The notes under the pieces were generated by a model that saw only the letters and a program-made list of their open reading frames with translations, had not been told where the DNA came from and did no database searches. Below, one piece after another: positions 45,928-55,741 of a stretch of DNA of 64,000 nt (position 1 is its first letter; each line of letters begins with the position of its first letter). The DNA is from Halovulum marinum. GTDB taxonomy: Bacteria; Pseudomonadota; Alphaproteobacteria; Rhodobacterales; Rhodobacteraceae. The position numbers and the translations under genes are program-made. The stretch covers positions 1 through 64,000 of the forward strand of contig NZ_WIND01000001.1 in assembly GCF_009697225.1 (NCBI RefSeq). The letters run 5' to 3'.

Positions 45928-46401
45928 ATGGACATCAAGCTCGACCATATCGACCTCAGCATCCTCAAGGCGCTGCAGATCGACGCCGCGCTGTCGCAGC
46001 GCGACCTGGCCGACCGGCTGGGGCTGTCGCAGAACGCCTGCTGGCGCCGCGTGCGCCGGCTGAAGCAGGCCGGCGTGCTGCGCGCCCCCGCCGCAAGGGT
46101 CGACGCCGCCGCGCTGGGGCTGGACCTGGCGGTGTTCATGCTGGTGCGCACCCGCCACCACGACGCCGCCTGGGCGGCGCGCTTCCGCAGCCGGGTCGAA
46201 AGCCTGCCCGAGGTGATGGAACTGCACCGCATCGGCGGCGAATGGGACTATCTGATCAAGGTGCTGACCACCGGCATGCGCGGCTACGACCGCGTCTACC
46301 AGCGGCTGATCGAGGATCTGGACATCGAGAAGGTCACCGGCCTGTTCTCGATGGAGCAGATCCTCACCGACCGGCCGGTCGCGGTGCCGCAGGGGCGCTG
46401 A
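45928..46401 (+). CDS. Lrp/AsnC-family transcriptional regulator
   Basis: This 157-residue regulator has an N-terminal winged helix (LDHIDLSILKALQIDAALSQ and LGLSQNACWRRVRRLKQAGVL). The C-terminal RAM (ligand-binding) domain has LPEVMELHRIGGEWDYLIKV and LIEDLDIEKVTGLFSMEQI. It probably responds to an amino acid. The start is ATG at 45928, where the DNA-binding domain begins. It is divergent from the xylose operon but likely regulates itself or distant genes. Confidence 0.92.
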   Translation: MDIKLDHIDLSILKALQIDAALSQRDLADRLGLSQNACWRRVRRLKQAGVLRAPAARVDAAALGLDLAVFMLVRTRHHDAAWAARFRSRVESLPEVMELHRIGGEWDYLIKVLTTGMRGYDRVYQRLIEDLDIEKVTGLFSMEQILTDRPVAVPQGR

Positions 46402-46443
46402 CGCCCCAGGCCGTCCGCCGCCGCGCGGGCGTCACGCGGCCGG

Positions 46444-47898
46444 TCAGGCGGCCGCGATCATCCCCGCCCAGCGCGCCAGCAGCGCCCGCTCCTGCGCGCG
46501 GGCCCGGCCCAGCCAGCCGCGGCCGCCGCGCGGGTTCTCGACGGTGACCGCCTGCGCCCGCGCCGCCATGTCTGCCGACAGGATGGCGAAGGCGTAGCGG
46601 CGCCCGCCGCCGTCCTCGATATACCCGGCCAGGCCGCGCGCGAAGTTCAGCGTGCCGGTCTTGGCGATGACCCGGCAGCCGGCCTTCTCGACATCGGGCA
46701 GGTTGACCGGCTTCAGCAGCCCCGGCAGCGCGCCGACGGCGGCGATGTCCAGCACCTGCACCAACTCCGAGGCGCTGATCCGGGTGACGTCGGTCAGGCC
46801 GCTGTGGTTGACGAAGCGCGCGCCGCCGATGCCGTGGGTGGCGGTCAGCCAGTCGGTCATCGCGACCGCGGAATCCGCGATGCTGGCCGGCTGCTGGCCG
46901 GTGATCTGGGTGGCGCGCAGCCCCAGCACCTCGGCGGTCAGGTTGGTCGAGTACTTCAGCATCGCCGCCGCCATCCGCTCGAGCGGCGCGCTCTCGGCCT
47001 CGGCGACCACCGCCAGCCCCTCGGGCAGGCGCTCGGCCAGGCGCAGCTCGGGCAGGCGCAGGTTGTGCTGCACGGCGAGGGTGCGGAACACCTCGGCGGC
47101 GTAGCGTGCCGGCTCGCGCACCGGCAGCCAGCGCGCGCCGCCCTTGCCCAGCGCGCCGCGCGCCACCGACCAGATCTCGCGCCCGCCGTCGGCGGCATAG
47201 GCGAACACCGGTCCGTTGCGATCGACCACCCGCATCTCGGCCAGCCGCACCGCCGGATCGAACCGCCCGCTGCGCGCGGTCATCGCCAGCCGGTACTCGC
47301 CGCCGTCCGGCTTCCACTCGAAATGCACGCGGTTGAAGTTCAGGTTCAGCCCCGAGATCGCCGGGTTGTAGCCGACATGCACCGGCTGCTCGGGGTCGAT
47401 CTGGCGGTGATAGGGCAGCGCGCCGGCCATGACATAGGCGTTGCCGTCGACGCCGAAGATGCCGGCGTCGGCGACCTGCCCGGCCAGGTCGGCCAGCCCG
47501 TCGGTGTCCAGGTGCGGATCGCCGTCGCCGATCAGGTACAGATCGCCGCGCACGCGCCCGTTCTGCACCGGCCCGGTAATCGCGACGCGGGTGCGGAAGC
47601 GATAGCCCGGCCCCAGCGCCGCCAGCCCGTAGAGCGTGGTGATCGCCTTGCTGACCGAGGCCGGCGGCAGCGGCAGCCGCGGCTGGTGCGCCTCGACCAC
47701 GCGCCCGCTCGACAGGTCGCGCAGCGCAAATCCGGTGATCTCGCGCAGCCCCCAGTCGGCCAGGATCGCTTCGGCCGAGCCCTCGGGCGGCGGCAGCCGC
47801 AGCCCCGACGGCCGGGGCAGCGGGCGCACCTGCGCCAGCGCCGCGCCGGGCAGCGTGGCGGCAAGCCCGCTCAGAAGCGCGCGTCGCGACAAGGTCAT
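46444..47898 (-). CDS. dacB: D-alanyl-D-alanine carboxypeptidase/endopeptidase (PBP4 type)
   Basis: This 484-residue class C penicillin-binding protein trims peptidoglycan peptides in the periplasm. The serine-enzyme motifs are SVSK (Ser81-Lys84), the SxN box in KYSTN and KTGTL near the C-terminus. A large insert between the first and second motif is usual for PBP4. The N-terminus reads SRRALLSGLAATLPGAALAQ, a signal sequence with an arginine pair that could use the Tat or Sec route. GGGAGGA lies before ATG. Confidence 0.92.
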   Translation of the reverse strand: MTLSRRALLSGLAATLPGAALAQVRPLPRPSGLRLPPPEGSAEAILADWGLREITGFALRDLSSGRVVEAHQPRLPLPPASVSKAITTLYGLAALGPGYRFRTRVAITGPVQNGRVRGDLYLIGDGDPHLDTDGLADLAGQVADAGIFGVDGNAYVMAGALPYHRQIDPEQPVHVGYNPAISGLNLNFNRVHFEWKPDGGEYRLAMTARSGRFDPAVRLAEMRVVDRNGPVFAYAADGGREIWSVARGALGKGGARWLPVREPARYAAEVFRTLAVQHNLRLPELRLAERLPEGLAVVAEAESAPLERMAAAMLKYSTNLTAEVLGLRATQITGQQPASIADSAVAMTDWLTATHGIGGARFVNHSGLTDVTRISASELVQVLDIAAVGALPGLLKPVNLPDVEKAGCRVIAKTGTLNFARGLAGYIEDGGGRRYAFAILSADMAARAQAVTVENPRGGRGWLGRARAQERALLARWAGMIAAA

Positions 47899-48036
47899 CG
47901 TGATGCTCCTCCCTTTAGCCGGTCCGCGGCCGAATATGCCCGCGTCGCCGGCGTCATACAAGCCGTGCCCCGCGACCGCACGCGCCGGCGAGTCCGCCGC
48001 GCCATGGTCACGCTCTCGCGGACCCGGTGCGGGCCC

Positions 48037-48138
48037 GCGCCGCCAGGCGGCGCTCAGTGGACCCAGACCCGCGCCGCCCGGCGGCGCTCAGTGGACCCAG
48101 ACCCGCGCCGCCCGGCGGCGCTCAGCGGATCCAGGCCC
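48037..48138. repeat. Three 34-base tandem repeats over the nadD stop codon
   Basis: Copies lie at 48037-48070, 48071-48104 and 48105-48138. The first two differ at one base; the third, which contains the actual nadD 3' end, differs at about three. On the minus strand each copy encodes a Trp-x-x-stop ending (TGGATCCGCTGA in the gene, TGGGTCCACTGA in the others). Only the first-met stop is used. Confidence 0.9.
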
Positions 48139-48745
48139 CCGCGCGCCGCAGCGCCGTCGACGAGGCCTCGACCATCGGCCCGCTCAGCAGCAGCCAGGCC
48201 GGCGGGCGCGCCAGCGCCAGCCGCGGCGCGGCCTCCTTCGGCAGCCGCCAGCGGGCGTAGCCGCGCGCCGCCGGCGACAGCCCGGCGCGGACCTGCTCGC
48301 CGGGGCGCGCCAGCACCCCGATCGGCACCTGCTCCATGATGTCGCGCCACTTCTCCCAGCGGTGGAACCCGGCCAGGTTGTCCGCGCCCATCAGCCAGAC
48401 GAAGCTGACGCCGGGATAAAGCGCCGCAAGACGCCGCAGCGTGTCGGCGGTGTACCGCGTCCCCAGCCGCGCCTCGATGTCGGTGACCTGCACCCGCGGA
48501 TGGCGTACCAGCGCGCGCGCCGCGTGCAGCCGGCGCGCCATCGCCGCCGGGGCGTCGGGCTTGAGCGGGTTGCCGGGGCTGAGCAGCCACCAGACCTGGT
48601 CCAGGTCGAACCGGCGCAGGGCGCGGCGGGTGATGTGCACATGGCCCAGGTGCGGCGGGTCGAACGACCCGCCCAGCAGGCCGACCTTCAGCCCCGCCGC
48701 CGCCTTCGGATACCCCTGCCGCACCCGGTCCCCCGTCCCGCGCAT
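48122..48745 (-). CDS. nadD: Nicotinate-nucleotide adenylyltransferase
   Basis: This 207-residue enzyme joins nicotinate mononucleotide and ATP to deamido-NAD. It has the nucleotidyltransferase motif [30 protein letters not shown] and the C-terminal SSTALR (ISSTxIR motif). I chose [15 protein letters not shown] as start, about 22 residues before the first strand; a still longer frame upstream is unlikely because it overlaps the divergent hydrolase. The stop lies in a tandem repeat. Confidence 0.94.
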   Translation of the reverse strand: MRGTGDRVRQGYPKAAAGLKVGLLGGSFDPPHLGHVHITRRALRRFDLDQVWWLLSPGNPLKPDAPAAMARRLHAARALVRHPRVQVTDIEARLGTRYTADTLRRLAALYPGVSFVWLMGADNLAGFHRWEKWRDIMEQVPIGVLARPGEQVRAGLSPAARGYARWRLPKEAAPRLALARPPAWLLLSGPMVEASSTALRRAGAWIR

Positions 48746-48899
48746 ACGATCGCACACGGGGCCCGTCCCGCGCCGGCACAGCAAAGGCAAGCGCGGCGGG
48801 GTTGTCAATCTGCGCGGCGGCGCAAGCAGCCTCTGGCCCCTTGCGTGCGAGCGTGCCAGACTGCCGGTACACGCCGGAAGACCGTAACTGCGAAAGACC

Positions 48900-49835
48900 A
48901 TGGTGCGCCTGCGACCCGCCGCCCTTCTCGTCAGCCTGATCCTGCTGCTGGCCGCCTGCGCGGCCGGCCCGCTGGGCAATCCGGCGCCGATCACCCGCGC
49001 CGCGCTGACGCCCGCGGCGGTGGCCGCCGACGGCACCCGGCTGGCGATGTCGTCCTGGCCCGCGCACGGGCGGCCGCGGGCGGTGATCCTGGCGCTGCAC
49101 GGCTTCGGCGACTTCGGCCCGTCGACCTACGACGCCGCGGCCGACGCCTGGGCGGCGCGGGGCATCACCACCTACGCCTACGACCAGCGCGGCTTCGGCC
49201 GCAACGACAGCTTCCGGCGCTGGCCCGGCCCCGAGATCCTCGAATCGGACCTGCGCGCGGTGGCGGCGCTGATCCGCGCCCGGCACCCGGACCTGCCGCT
49301 GATCGTGGTCGGCCACTCGATGGGCGGCGGCGTGGCGCTGGCGGCAGCCGGCGACGGGCTGGCCGCGGACGCGCTGGTGCTGGCCGCGCCGGCGATCGCC
49401 GGCGGCGACGGCATCCCGCCCTCGCAGCGCTTCGGCGGCTGGCTGGCGGCGGCGCTGGCGCCGGACAAGCGCTTCACCGGCAAGGGGCTGGTGCGGATCG
49501 TGCCCACCGACAACGACGCCGCCTGGCGCAGCGTCTCGCGCAACCCGCGCCACTTCGGCGACCCCTCGGGGCGCGAGCTGATGGGCCTGATCCGGGTGAT
49601 GGACCGCGCCGCGGCGGCGGCGCCGCGGGTAACGCTGCCGACGCTGACGCTGATGGGGCGGCAGGACCAGATCCTGCGCACCGGCGCGGTGCGCCGGGTG
49701 CACCGGCAGATCGCCGGCCGCAAGCGCTTCGTGCTCTACGACGACGGCTGGCACTGGCTGTTCCGCGACCTGCAGGCGGCGCGGGTCTGGGACGACGTCG
49801 CGAGCTTCGCGCTGGCGCAGCGCCGCCGCCCCTGA
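48900..49835 (+). CDS. Lipoprotein alpha/beta hydrolase (monoacylglycerol lipase-like)
   Basis: This 311-residue hydrolase has a lipoprotein signal peptide with lipobox LLAAC (Cys20). The fold shows [10 protein letters not shown] (oxyanion region), nucleophile GHSMGG (Ser140), an acidic residue in GRQDQIL and His in DDGWHWLF. Similar proteins hydrolyse lysophospholipids or monoacylglycerols. It should sit on the periplasmic side of a membrane. It is divergent from nadD and stands alone. Confidence 0.9.
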   Translation: MVRLRPAALLVSLILLLAACAAGPLGNPAPITRAALTPAAVAADGTRLAMSSWPAHGRPRAVILALHGFGDFGPSTYDAAADAWAARGITTYAYDQRGFGRNDSFRRWPGPEILESDLRAVAALIRARHPDLPLIVVGHSMGGGVALAAAGDGLAADALVLAAPAIAGGDGIPPSQRFGGWLAAALAPDKRFTGKGLVRIVPTDNDAAWRSVSRNPRHFGDPSGRELMGLIRVMDRAAAAAPRVTLPTLTLMGRQDQILRTGAVRRVHRQIAGRKRFVLYDDGWHWLFRDLQAARVWDDVASFALAQRRRP

Positions 49836-49853
49836 GCCGGGTCCGGCCCCCGG

Positions 49854-52007
49854 CTAGTACTCGTTGATGCCGCAGGTCAGCGCGATCTGCAGGCCGATGA
49901 ACGGGTTGCCCTCGACCACCCGCTTGATGATCGTGCGGTCATAGGCCATGCGGTGGATCTCGGGCATCGTCACCCGCGCGGTGTTGGCCAGGCAGCTGCA
50001 GCGGCGCTGGTCGAAGGCCGGCGCGCAGGTGCGCACGAAGGTCGACACGCCGCCGTCCGCGCCGCTGGCGTTCGAGCGCATCGCCGCCAGGATCCCGGCC
50101 GCCGCCGCCTCGGCGACGGTGCCGCAGGGGATCTTGCGTCCGGCGGCCTCGCCCATGCCCTGCAGCAGCAGCCGCTTGCCGGCGTCGCCCAGCGCCGCGC
50201 CCAGGTCCGGGTCCGAATACTTGCCGCCGAAGATCGAGCCGACGGTGGCGGTCATCGCGAAGCGCGCCAGCTCCCAGCGGTCGCCCAGATCCCGCGGCGC
50301 GTCGCAGGTCTCGGCCAGCGCGCTGGCGACCCCGGCCATGAACGGCACGTTCTGGGGCGTCAGGCGGAACGGCTCGCCGCGCAGCAGCGCCTGCAGATCC
50401 TCCATCGGCCCGTCACGCTTCGGCGGCGCGCCGTCCCGCTGCCGGTTCTCGCCGTAAAGATCCGGCGTCGGCTTCGGCTTGTCGATCGCCGCAAGATAGG
50501 CGGCGGCGGTCTCGTCCCCGGCCTCGGCGGCCTTTTCCAGCAGCTTGCGGCCGCGGACGCGGTCCGCCGCCACCCCCTCGCCGTGATAGACCAGCCGCCC
50601 CAGCTCGGCCTGCGCCGCGGTCGAGCCGGCGTCGGCGGCCGGCTCCAGGATCCGCACCGCCTTGCCGGCATTCTGCTTCACGCCCTGACCGCGCGCCAGC
50701 ATAAAGCCGGCGAAATAGGCGGCCGCGGCGTGCTGCCGTTCGGCGGCGGCCTCGAACAGCTTGAACGCCGCCTCCCGGTCCTCATCCACGCCTTCGCCGT
50801 AGTACAGCATCCGCCCCAGCCGGTAATGCGCCTCGAGATCGGTCTCGTCCACGCCCTGGCGGTAGTAGCGCACCGCGCGTGCCGGGTTCGCGACGACGCC
50901 GTAACCGCCCTCGTAGAGGATCCCCAGCTGCGTCGCGGCGCCGCGCACGCCCGCCTCCAGCGCCGTCTTCAGGTGGTCGCGCGCGGCAGAATAATCGCGG
51001 GTGCCGAAACTGCCGTAGGTTTCGTAATAACCCAGCAGGTAGGCGCCCATCGGATCGCCGCGCCCCGCCGCCGTGGCCAGCAGCCGCCGCGCCGCCTCGG
51101 GATCCTTGCGTGCGCCGAGCCGCCCGTTCGCCAGGATGTCGGCCTGCATCGCCAGCGCCGGGCCGAAGCCCTCGTCCACCAGCGCCGCGACCAGCCCGCG
51201 GGTCTCGGCCGCCTTCTCCTTCAGGAACAGCGCGCGCGCCAGCGCATAGCGCACCGAGGCCGAGGGCCGCTGCGCCAGCGCGCGGCGGCAGGCCGGCTCG
51301 GCCGCGGCCGCGTCGATCGCGTTCATCCAGCGGCCCGCCGCATGTTTGCCGGGCATCGCCGCAACCGCCGGGTCCTGCGGATGCCCGGCCAGCGCCAGGC
51401 ACTCCGCCTCGGCCGCCGCCGCGCGCAGCGCGCGCTGCTCGGCGGGGGTGGTGGCGAAGCGGTAGACCAGGGGCGCCTCGGCGGCATCCAGCTCGTCGCG
51501 CGCCAGCGTCGCGCCGACGAAGCGCCACAGCTCGACCGGGGTGTCCAGCTTGACGCCCGAGCCGCCCTCCTCGACGAAGCGCAGCCCGGCGGCGTGCAAC
51601 TCGGCGCGGCGCGCCTTGTCGACCCTGGGGGCGAACATCTCCAGGTCGCGGCCGCGGACCCGCCCGAAGTAATAGCTGGCGCCGCCGGATTTGGCGTCGA
51701 TCACCTGCAGCAGCCGCAACTCGTCCCGCCCGCGGATCTGGTGCACCGACACGCCGCGCCACACATCCTGCCCGTCCAGCACATAGCTGCCGCCGTCGAA
51801 CCGGCCCGAGATCAGCGTCACCGCGCCGTCCTCCTCCGGCACCGGGCCGGCGCCGCTCCACATGGCGGCGACGAAGCCGTCGCCCAGCGCCGCCGCGCCC
51901 CCGGCCAGCGGCAGCAGCGGCTTGTCCGATTCGAGCTGGCACCCGGCCAGCAGCAGGCCCAGCAGGCAGGACAGGACGGGCGGCGGAATGAGGGTGCGCA
52001 AATGCAT
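49854..52007 (-). CDS. Sel1-repeat lipoprotein
   Basis: This 717-residue envelope protein has lipobox LLAGC (Cys23). The N-terminal part (30-200) is of unknown fold. About residues 255-500 hold Sel1-like repeats, for example AATQLGILYEGGYGV, AHYRLGRMLYYGEGVD, AAYFAGFMLARGQGV and AQAELGRLVYHGEGVA. A C-terminal region with several Cys (CGTVAEA, CAPAFDQRRCSC) follows. Sel1 repeats form alpha solenoids for protein binding. Function here is unknown; perhaps an envelope scaffold. Confidence 0.87.
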   Translation of the reverse strand: MHLRTLIPPPVLSCLLGLLLAGCQLESDKPLLPLAGGAAALGDGFVAAMWSGAGPVPEEDGAVTLISGRFDGGSYVLDGQDVWRGVSVHQIRGRDELRLLQVIDAKSGGASYYFGRVRGRDLEMFAPRVDKARRAELHAAGLRFVEEGGSGVKLDTPVELWRFVGATLARDELDAAEAPLVYRFATTPAEQRALRAAAAEAECLALAGHPQDPAVAAMPGKHAAGRWMNAIDAAAAEPACRRALAQRPSASVRYALARALFLKEKAAETRGLVAALVDEGFGPALAMQADILANGRLGARKDPEAARRLLATAAGRGDPMGAYLLGYYETYGSFGTRDYSAARDHLKTALEAGVRGAATQLGILYEGGYGVVANPARAVRYYRQGVDETDLEAHYRLGRMLYYGEGVDEDREAAFKLFEAAAERQHAAAAYFAGFMLARGQGVKQNAGKAVRILEPAADAGSTAAQAELGRLVYHGEGVAADRVRGRKLLEKAAEAGDETAAAYLAAIDKPKPTPDLYGENRQRDGAPPKRDGPMEDLQALLRGEPFRLTPQNVPFMAGVASALAETCDAPRDLGDRWELARFAMTATVGSIFGGKYSDPDLGAALGDAGKRLLLQGMGEAAGRKIPCGTVAEAAAAGILAAMRSNASGADGGVSTFVRTCAPAFDQRRCSCLANTARVTMPEIHRMAYDRTIIKRVVEGNPFIGLQIALTCGINEY

Positions 52008-52182
52008 CGGGCAACTCCGGAACCATGAACCACAATGGCTGCCCGATCCCCGCGGCTCTTGGCGGCCGTCCGGGACCCCAAGACTGTCCCGCCACCCCGC
52101 CGCCTGTCAACCGCGCCTCCCTTTTCTTCCCCCGCGCAAGCCGCTACACGTCCGCCGAGCACCAGATCAGCGGAGCAGTCGA

Positions 52183-53844
52183 ATGGCCAAGTACCAGTAC
52201 GTCTACCACATGGACGGGGTCTCCAAGACCTACCCGGGCGGCAAGAAATGCTTCGAGAACATCCGCCTGTCATTCCTGCCGGGGGTGAAGATCGGCGTCG
52301 TCGGCGTCAACGGCGCCGGCAAGTCGACCCTGATGCGGATCATGGCCGGCCAGGACAAGGAGTTCACCGGCGAGGCCTGGGCCGCCGAGGGCGCGCGCGT
52401 CGGCTACCTGCCGCAAGAGCCGCACCTGGACGAGACCAAGACCGTGCGCGAGAACGTCATGGACGGTGTGGCCGCCAAGAAGGCCCTGCTGGACGAGTTC
52501 AACGAGATCGCCATGCAGATCGCCGAGGACCCGGATCTTATGGACCGGATGACCGAGCTTCAGGACCAGATCGACGCGCAGAACCTGTGGGATCTTGACA
52601 GCCAGATCGACATCGCGATGGAGGCGCTGCGCTGCCCGCCCGACGACGCCATGCCCGCGACCCTGTCGGGCGGCGAGCGCCGCCGCGTGGCGCTGTGCAA
52701 ACTGCTGCTCGAGGCGCCCGAAATGCTGCTGCTGGACGAGCCGACCAACCACCTCGACGCGGAAACCATCGCCTGGCTGCAGAAGCACCTGATCGAGTAC
52801 CGCGGCACGATCCTGATCGTCACCCACGACCGCTATTTCCTCGACGACATCACCGGCTGGATCCTCGAACTCGACCGCGGCCGCGGCATCCCCTACGAGG
52901 GCAACTACTCCGCCTGGCTGGAGCAGAAGGCCAAGCGGCTGGCGCACGAGGCGCGCGAGGACAAGACCCGGCAGAAGACGCTGGAGCGGGAGCTGGAATG
53001 GATCCGCCAGGGCGCCAAGGCCCGGCAGGCCAAGCAGAAGGCGCGGATCAACGCCTACAACGAGCTCGCCAACACCTCCGAGCGCGAGAAGATCGCCCGC
53101 GCGCAGATCGTCATTCCCAACGGCCCGCGCCTCGGCTCGCAGGTGATCGAGGTCGAGGGGCTGAAGAAGGGCTATGGCGACAAGCTGCTGATCGACGATC
53201 TGTCGTTCAGCCTGCCGCCCGGCGGCATCGTCGGCGTGATCGGCCCCAACGGCGCCGGCAAGTCCACGCTGTTCCGCATGCTGACCGGGCAGGAGCAGCC
53301 CGACGAAGGCACCATCACCTTCGGCGACACGGCGAAACTCTCCTATGTCGACCAGTCCCGCGACGCGCTCGACGACAGCAAGACGGTGTGGGAGGAGATT
53401 TCCGACGGGCTCGACATCATCAGGCTGGGCGACGCCGAGATGAACTCCCGCGCCTATGTCGGCGCCTTCAACTTCAAGGGCGGCGACCAGCAGAAGAAGG
53501 TCAGCCTGCTCTCGGGCGGCGAGCGCAACCGCGTGCACATGGCGAAACTGCTGCGCACCGGCGGCAACGTGCTGCTGCTCGACGAGCCGACCAACGATCT
53601 CGACGTCGAGACCCTGCGCGCGCTGGAGGACGCCCTCGCCGACTTCGCCGGCTGCGCGGTGATCATCAGCCACGACCGCTTCTTCCTCGACCGGCTCTGC
53701 ACGCACATCCTGGCGTTCGAGGGCGAGGCCCGGGTCGAGTGGTTCGAGGGCAACTTCGAGGACTACGAGGAAGACAAGATCCGCCGGCTGGGCCCGGACT
53801 CGGTCGAGCCGAAGCGGATCAAGTACAAGAAGTTTGCGCGGTGA
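52183..53844 (+). CDS. ettA: Energy-dependent translational throttle protein EttA (ABC-F)
   Basis: This 553-residue ABC-F ATPase acts at the ribosomal E site and gates entry into elongation according to ATP/ADP. The two ATPase domains have Walker A GVNGAGKST and GPNGAGKST, signatures LSGGERRRVALCK and LSGGERNRVHMAK, and Walker B LLLDEPTNHLD and LLLDEPTNDLD. A linker with basic helices (QGAKARQAKQKARINAYNEL) lies between them. The MAKYQYVYHMDGVSKTYPGGK start is typical of EttA. Confidence 0.96.
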   Translation: MAKYQYVYHMDGVSKTYPGGKKCFENIRLSFLPGVKIGVVGVNGAGKSTLMRIMAGQDKEFTGEAWAAEGARVGYLPQEPHLDETKTVRENVMDGVAAKKALLDEFNEIAMQIAEDPDLMDRMTELQDQIDAQNLWDLDSQIDIAMEALRCPPDDAMPATLSGGERRRVALCKLLLEAPEMLLLDEPTNHLDAETIAWLQKHLIEYRGTILIVTHDRYFLDDITGWILELDRGRGIPYEGNYSAWLEQKAKRLAHEAREDKTRQKTLERELEWIRQGAKARQAKQKARINAYNELANTSEREKIARAQIVIPNGPRLGSQVIEVEGLKKGYGDKLLIDDLSFSLPPGGIVGVIGPNGAGKSTLFRMLTGQEQPDEGTITFGDTAKLSYVDQSRDALDDSKTVWEEISDGLDIIRLGDAEMNSRAYVGAFNFKGGDQQKKVSLLSGGERNRVHMAKLLRTGGNVLLLDEPTNDLDVETLRALEDALADFAGCAVIISHDRFFLDRLCTHILAFEGEARVEWFEGNFEDYEEDKIRRLGPDSVEPKRIKYKKFAR

Positions 53845-53848
53845 ACAA

Positions 53849-54673
53849 ATGCTTCGGAAGTTCCTTTTCTATACGGAAATAATACTAACAGTCCTAGTCA
53901 CCTTCGTTTTCCTGATTGCCTGGATGGCCTTTTCTGGCCCCCAAATGCATGTGGCAGAAACCTTCGCGGGCCTTACCATCGCGTTTCTTATCCTGGTTCT
54001 GGGCGTCCTTTGGGCGCGGCGTCGTCTTCGACGCCGGGAAGCAGCAGCAGAAGCACTTCTCCGTGAAGCCGAATTAGCAAGGCAACGCGCAGAGGAAGAG
54101 CAGCGCATTCGTGAGGCATGGGAAGAAGAAGTCCGTGTCGCGGAACGCGAAGCGAAATGGCAAACTGAGCGAGAAGAAAGATTGCGACGCGCAACTGAGA
54201 GCGCACGCAGAAAGAGTTCTACCGGTCCGAGGTCGACGAAGTCGTCAGAGGCGGTAGGCTCGCAATCTTTCGACGCGCGCGCGTTCATCGATGAGCTACT
54301 TTTTGAGCTGGATGAGCAAGAGCAGTTGGCGCTCAGTGACTGGCTTAAAAGACTTCTGGAAATCAGAGAGCTGCGATCCACGAACAAGAAGGTACGGAGC
54401 CTTGGGGCGAGCCTGAAAAGTTCCCGTGCACTTTCGCCGGTGGCAAAGCTCGTCCTGATCAAACTGAAAAAACATGGCTGGGATGACCTCGGTGGCATTG
54501 CAAAATGGACGGTAGCTGCAGGCGGAGCCGGATTGCTGTTGTTTGGAGGCGCAGGCGCTGGAATTGCCGCATTTGGCGGCGCAATTGGAGTGCCGCTGTT
54601 TGTGGTTTTCGGAGCTGGTGGTGCGCTTGCCGGGACAATTGTTCAGGAGATCGAACGACGGTCGAAAAAATAA
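53849..54673 (+). CDS. AT-rich membrane/coiled-coil protein with glycine-zipper C-terminus
   Basis: I do not recognise this 274-residue protein. Two N-terminal transmembrane helices (about 7-28 and 37-56) are followed by a highly charged coiled coil (57-120, many Arg/Glu) and a Ser/Thr-rich linker. A helical domain (140-210) and a strikingly glycine-rich hydrophobic stretch (222-262, GGAGLLLFGGAGAGIAAFGG) complete it. Such glycine-zipper segments can form membrane hairpins or pores. It starts four bases after the ettA stop, is visibly less GC-rich than its neighbours, and has only a weak ribosome-binding site. It is probably a transferred gene. Confidence 0.75.
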   Translation: MLRKFLFYTEIILTVLVTFVFLIAWMAFSGPQMHVAETFAGLTIAFLILVLGVLWARRRLRRREAAAEALLREAELARQRAEEEQRIREAWEEEVRVAEREAKWQTEREERLRRATESARRKSSTGPRSTKSSEAVGSQSFDARAFIDELLFELDEQEQLALSDWLKRLLEIRELRSTNKKVRSLGASLKSSRALSPVAKLVLIKLKKHGWDDLGGIAKWTVAAGGAGLLLFGGAGAGIAAFGGAIGVPLFVVFGAGGALAGTIVQEIERRSKK

Positions 54674-55023
54674 ATTGATCTGACCTCTCTTTGTCTGGTG
54701 TCGACGCACAGGGGCTTCCCTTTTCACTAACATTGCGCACCCACCTTTCTGCGGGCCTATCCCGGCACACTGAGAAAATTCGGCCATGGCGAAGGGCACT
54801 CGGCAGCTGCTAGACATCATGCACTCGCTTGCCTTTGCGGGGCCGGACTTCAGCCCTGCATCCCCCCGACGTCACCTCCAGAAAATCGGATTGCTGAAGC
54901 CCGCCCCGTGTTGCTTCTCCAAATCCGCCGTCCCGCACCCTGATCCCGCCCCACTGTCCGCCGGGAACCAATCTCGCCGCGGCGCGTTATGATCCCGCAT
55001 GACTCCGTGGAAAGGCGCGCCAG
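54674..55023. other. Intergenic stretch without a supported gene
   Basis: These 350 bases separate the AT-rich membrane gene from DUF3309. Composition shifts from moderate to high GC near 54780. A 68-codon frame on the plus strand shows no signal, motif or family pattern, and I leave it out. No strong hairpin with a T-run was seen. Confidence 0.35.
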
Positions 55024-55179
55024 ATGCTCGGTACCATTCTTCTCATCATCCTGATCCTTCTCGTCATCGGTGCCCTTCCGAACTGGGGCTACTCGCGCAA
55101 CTGGGGGTACGGCCCGTCCGGCGGCCTCGGGTTGATCCTGGTCATCCTGCTGGTGCTGGTGCTGATGGGTCAGATCTGA
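55024..55179 (+). CDS. DUF3309 small membrane protein
   Basis: This 51-residue hydrophobic protein has two short transmembrane helices, MLGTILLIILILLVIGALP and GLGLILVILLVLVLMGQI. The central NWGYSRNWGYGPSGG is the hallmark of the DUF3309 family. Members are common in proteobacteria and often stress-induced; function is unknown. AAAGG lies before ATG. Confidence 0.85.
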   Translation: MLGTILLIILILLVIGALPNWGYSRNWGYGPSGGLGLILVILLVLVLMGQI

Positions 55180-55362
55180 CCGCCACCCCGGCCTGCCTCA
55201 TCGACAATCTTCCGCCGCGCCGGAGGCCGACCGGCTCGCGGTGAACCGATGGTGCGCGCGGCAACTTGCGCCCGCGCACCCGTCGTGGCGGCGAGGACGG
55301 GCTTACCCAGCGTCACGCAGACTCCGCTTGCTTTTTGGCGCCGCAGGGTCCATATGCACCGG

Positions 55363-55479
55363 GCTACGTTATTCTCTATCGACCAACTGTCTCCGTCACC
55401 GGCCTCAGTCATTCGATCTTGCTATGACCGCGCCGGGCTGCCGCATGTTGCGGGCAGCGCTTTTACAGGAGATCTCACG
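55363..55479 (+). promoter_or_regulatory. Conserved cold-shock gene leader, copy 1
   Basis: The 117 bases before the first cspA-like gene align along their whole length with 57036-57154 before the second. Conserved blocks include CTACGTTA, CTCTATCGA, CTGTCTCCGTC, CGGCCTCAGTCA and GCTGCCGCATG. A hairpin with arms GCTGCC and GGCAGC (inner GC/GC pairs, one bulged G) lies 20-40 bases before ATG and just ahead of AGGAGATCTCACG. This looks like a temperature-responsive 5' leader as known for cspA mRNAs. Confidence 0.7.
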
Positions 55480-55686
55480 ATGGCCAACGGCACCGTGAAA
55501 TGGTTCAACGCCACCAAAGGCTTCGGCTTCATCCAGCCCGAGGGCGGCTCGAAGGACGTGTTCGTCCACATCTCGGCGCTCGAGCGCGCCGGCATCAGCC
55601 ACCTCGACGATGGCCAGAAGGTCACCTTCGACATCGAAGCCGGCCGTGACGGCCGCGAGTCGGCCGCCAACCTGGCGCTGGCCTGA
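55480..55686 (+). CDS. Cold-shock protein (CspA family), first copy
   Basis: This 68-residue single OB-fold protein binds RNA and single-stranded DNA. RNP1 is KGFGFI and RNP2 is VFVHIS, and [16 protein letters not shown] is the family opening. It is 80% or more identical by eye to the second copy at 57155. AGGAGA lies seven bases upstream of ATG. It is followed by two hairpins including a terminator. Such proteins act as RNA chaperones at low temperature or in stationary phase. Confidence 0.96.
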   Translation: MANGTVKWFNATKGFGFIQPEGGSKDVFVHISALERAGISHLDDGQKVTFDIEAGRDGRESAANLALA

Positions 55687-55741
55687 CACCCGGGCGGACA
55701 GGCCCCGCGCCTGTCCCGACCGCATCGATGCGACGCCGTTG

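Noticed and set aside
54786-54992. 68-codon plus-strand frame before DUF3309
   Set aside because: No convincing ribosome-binding site, domain or signal. Cysteine/proline-rich random look.
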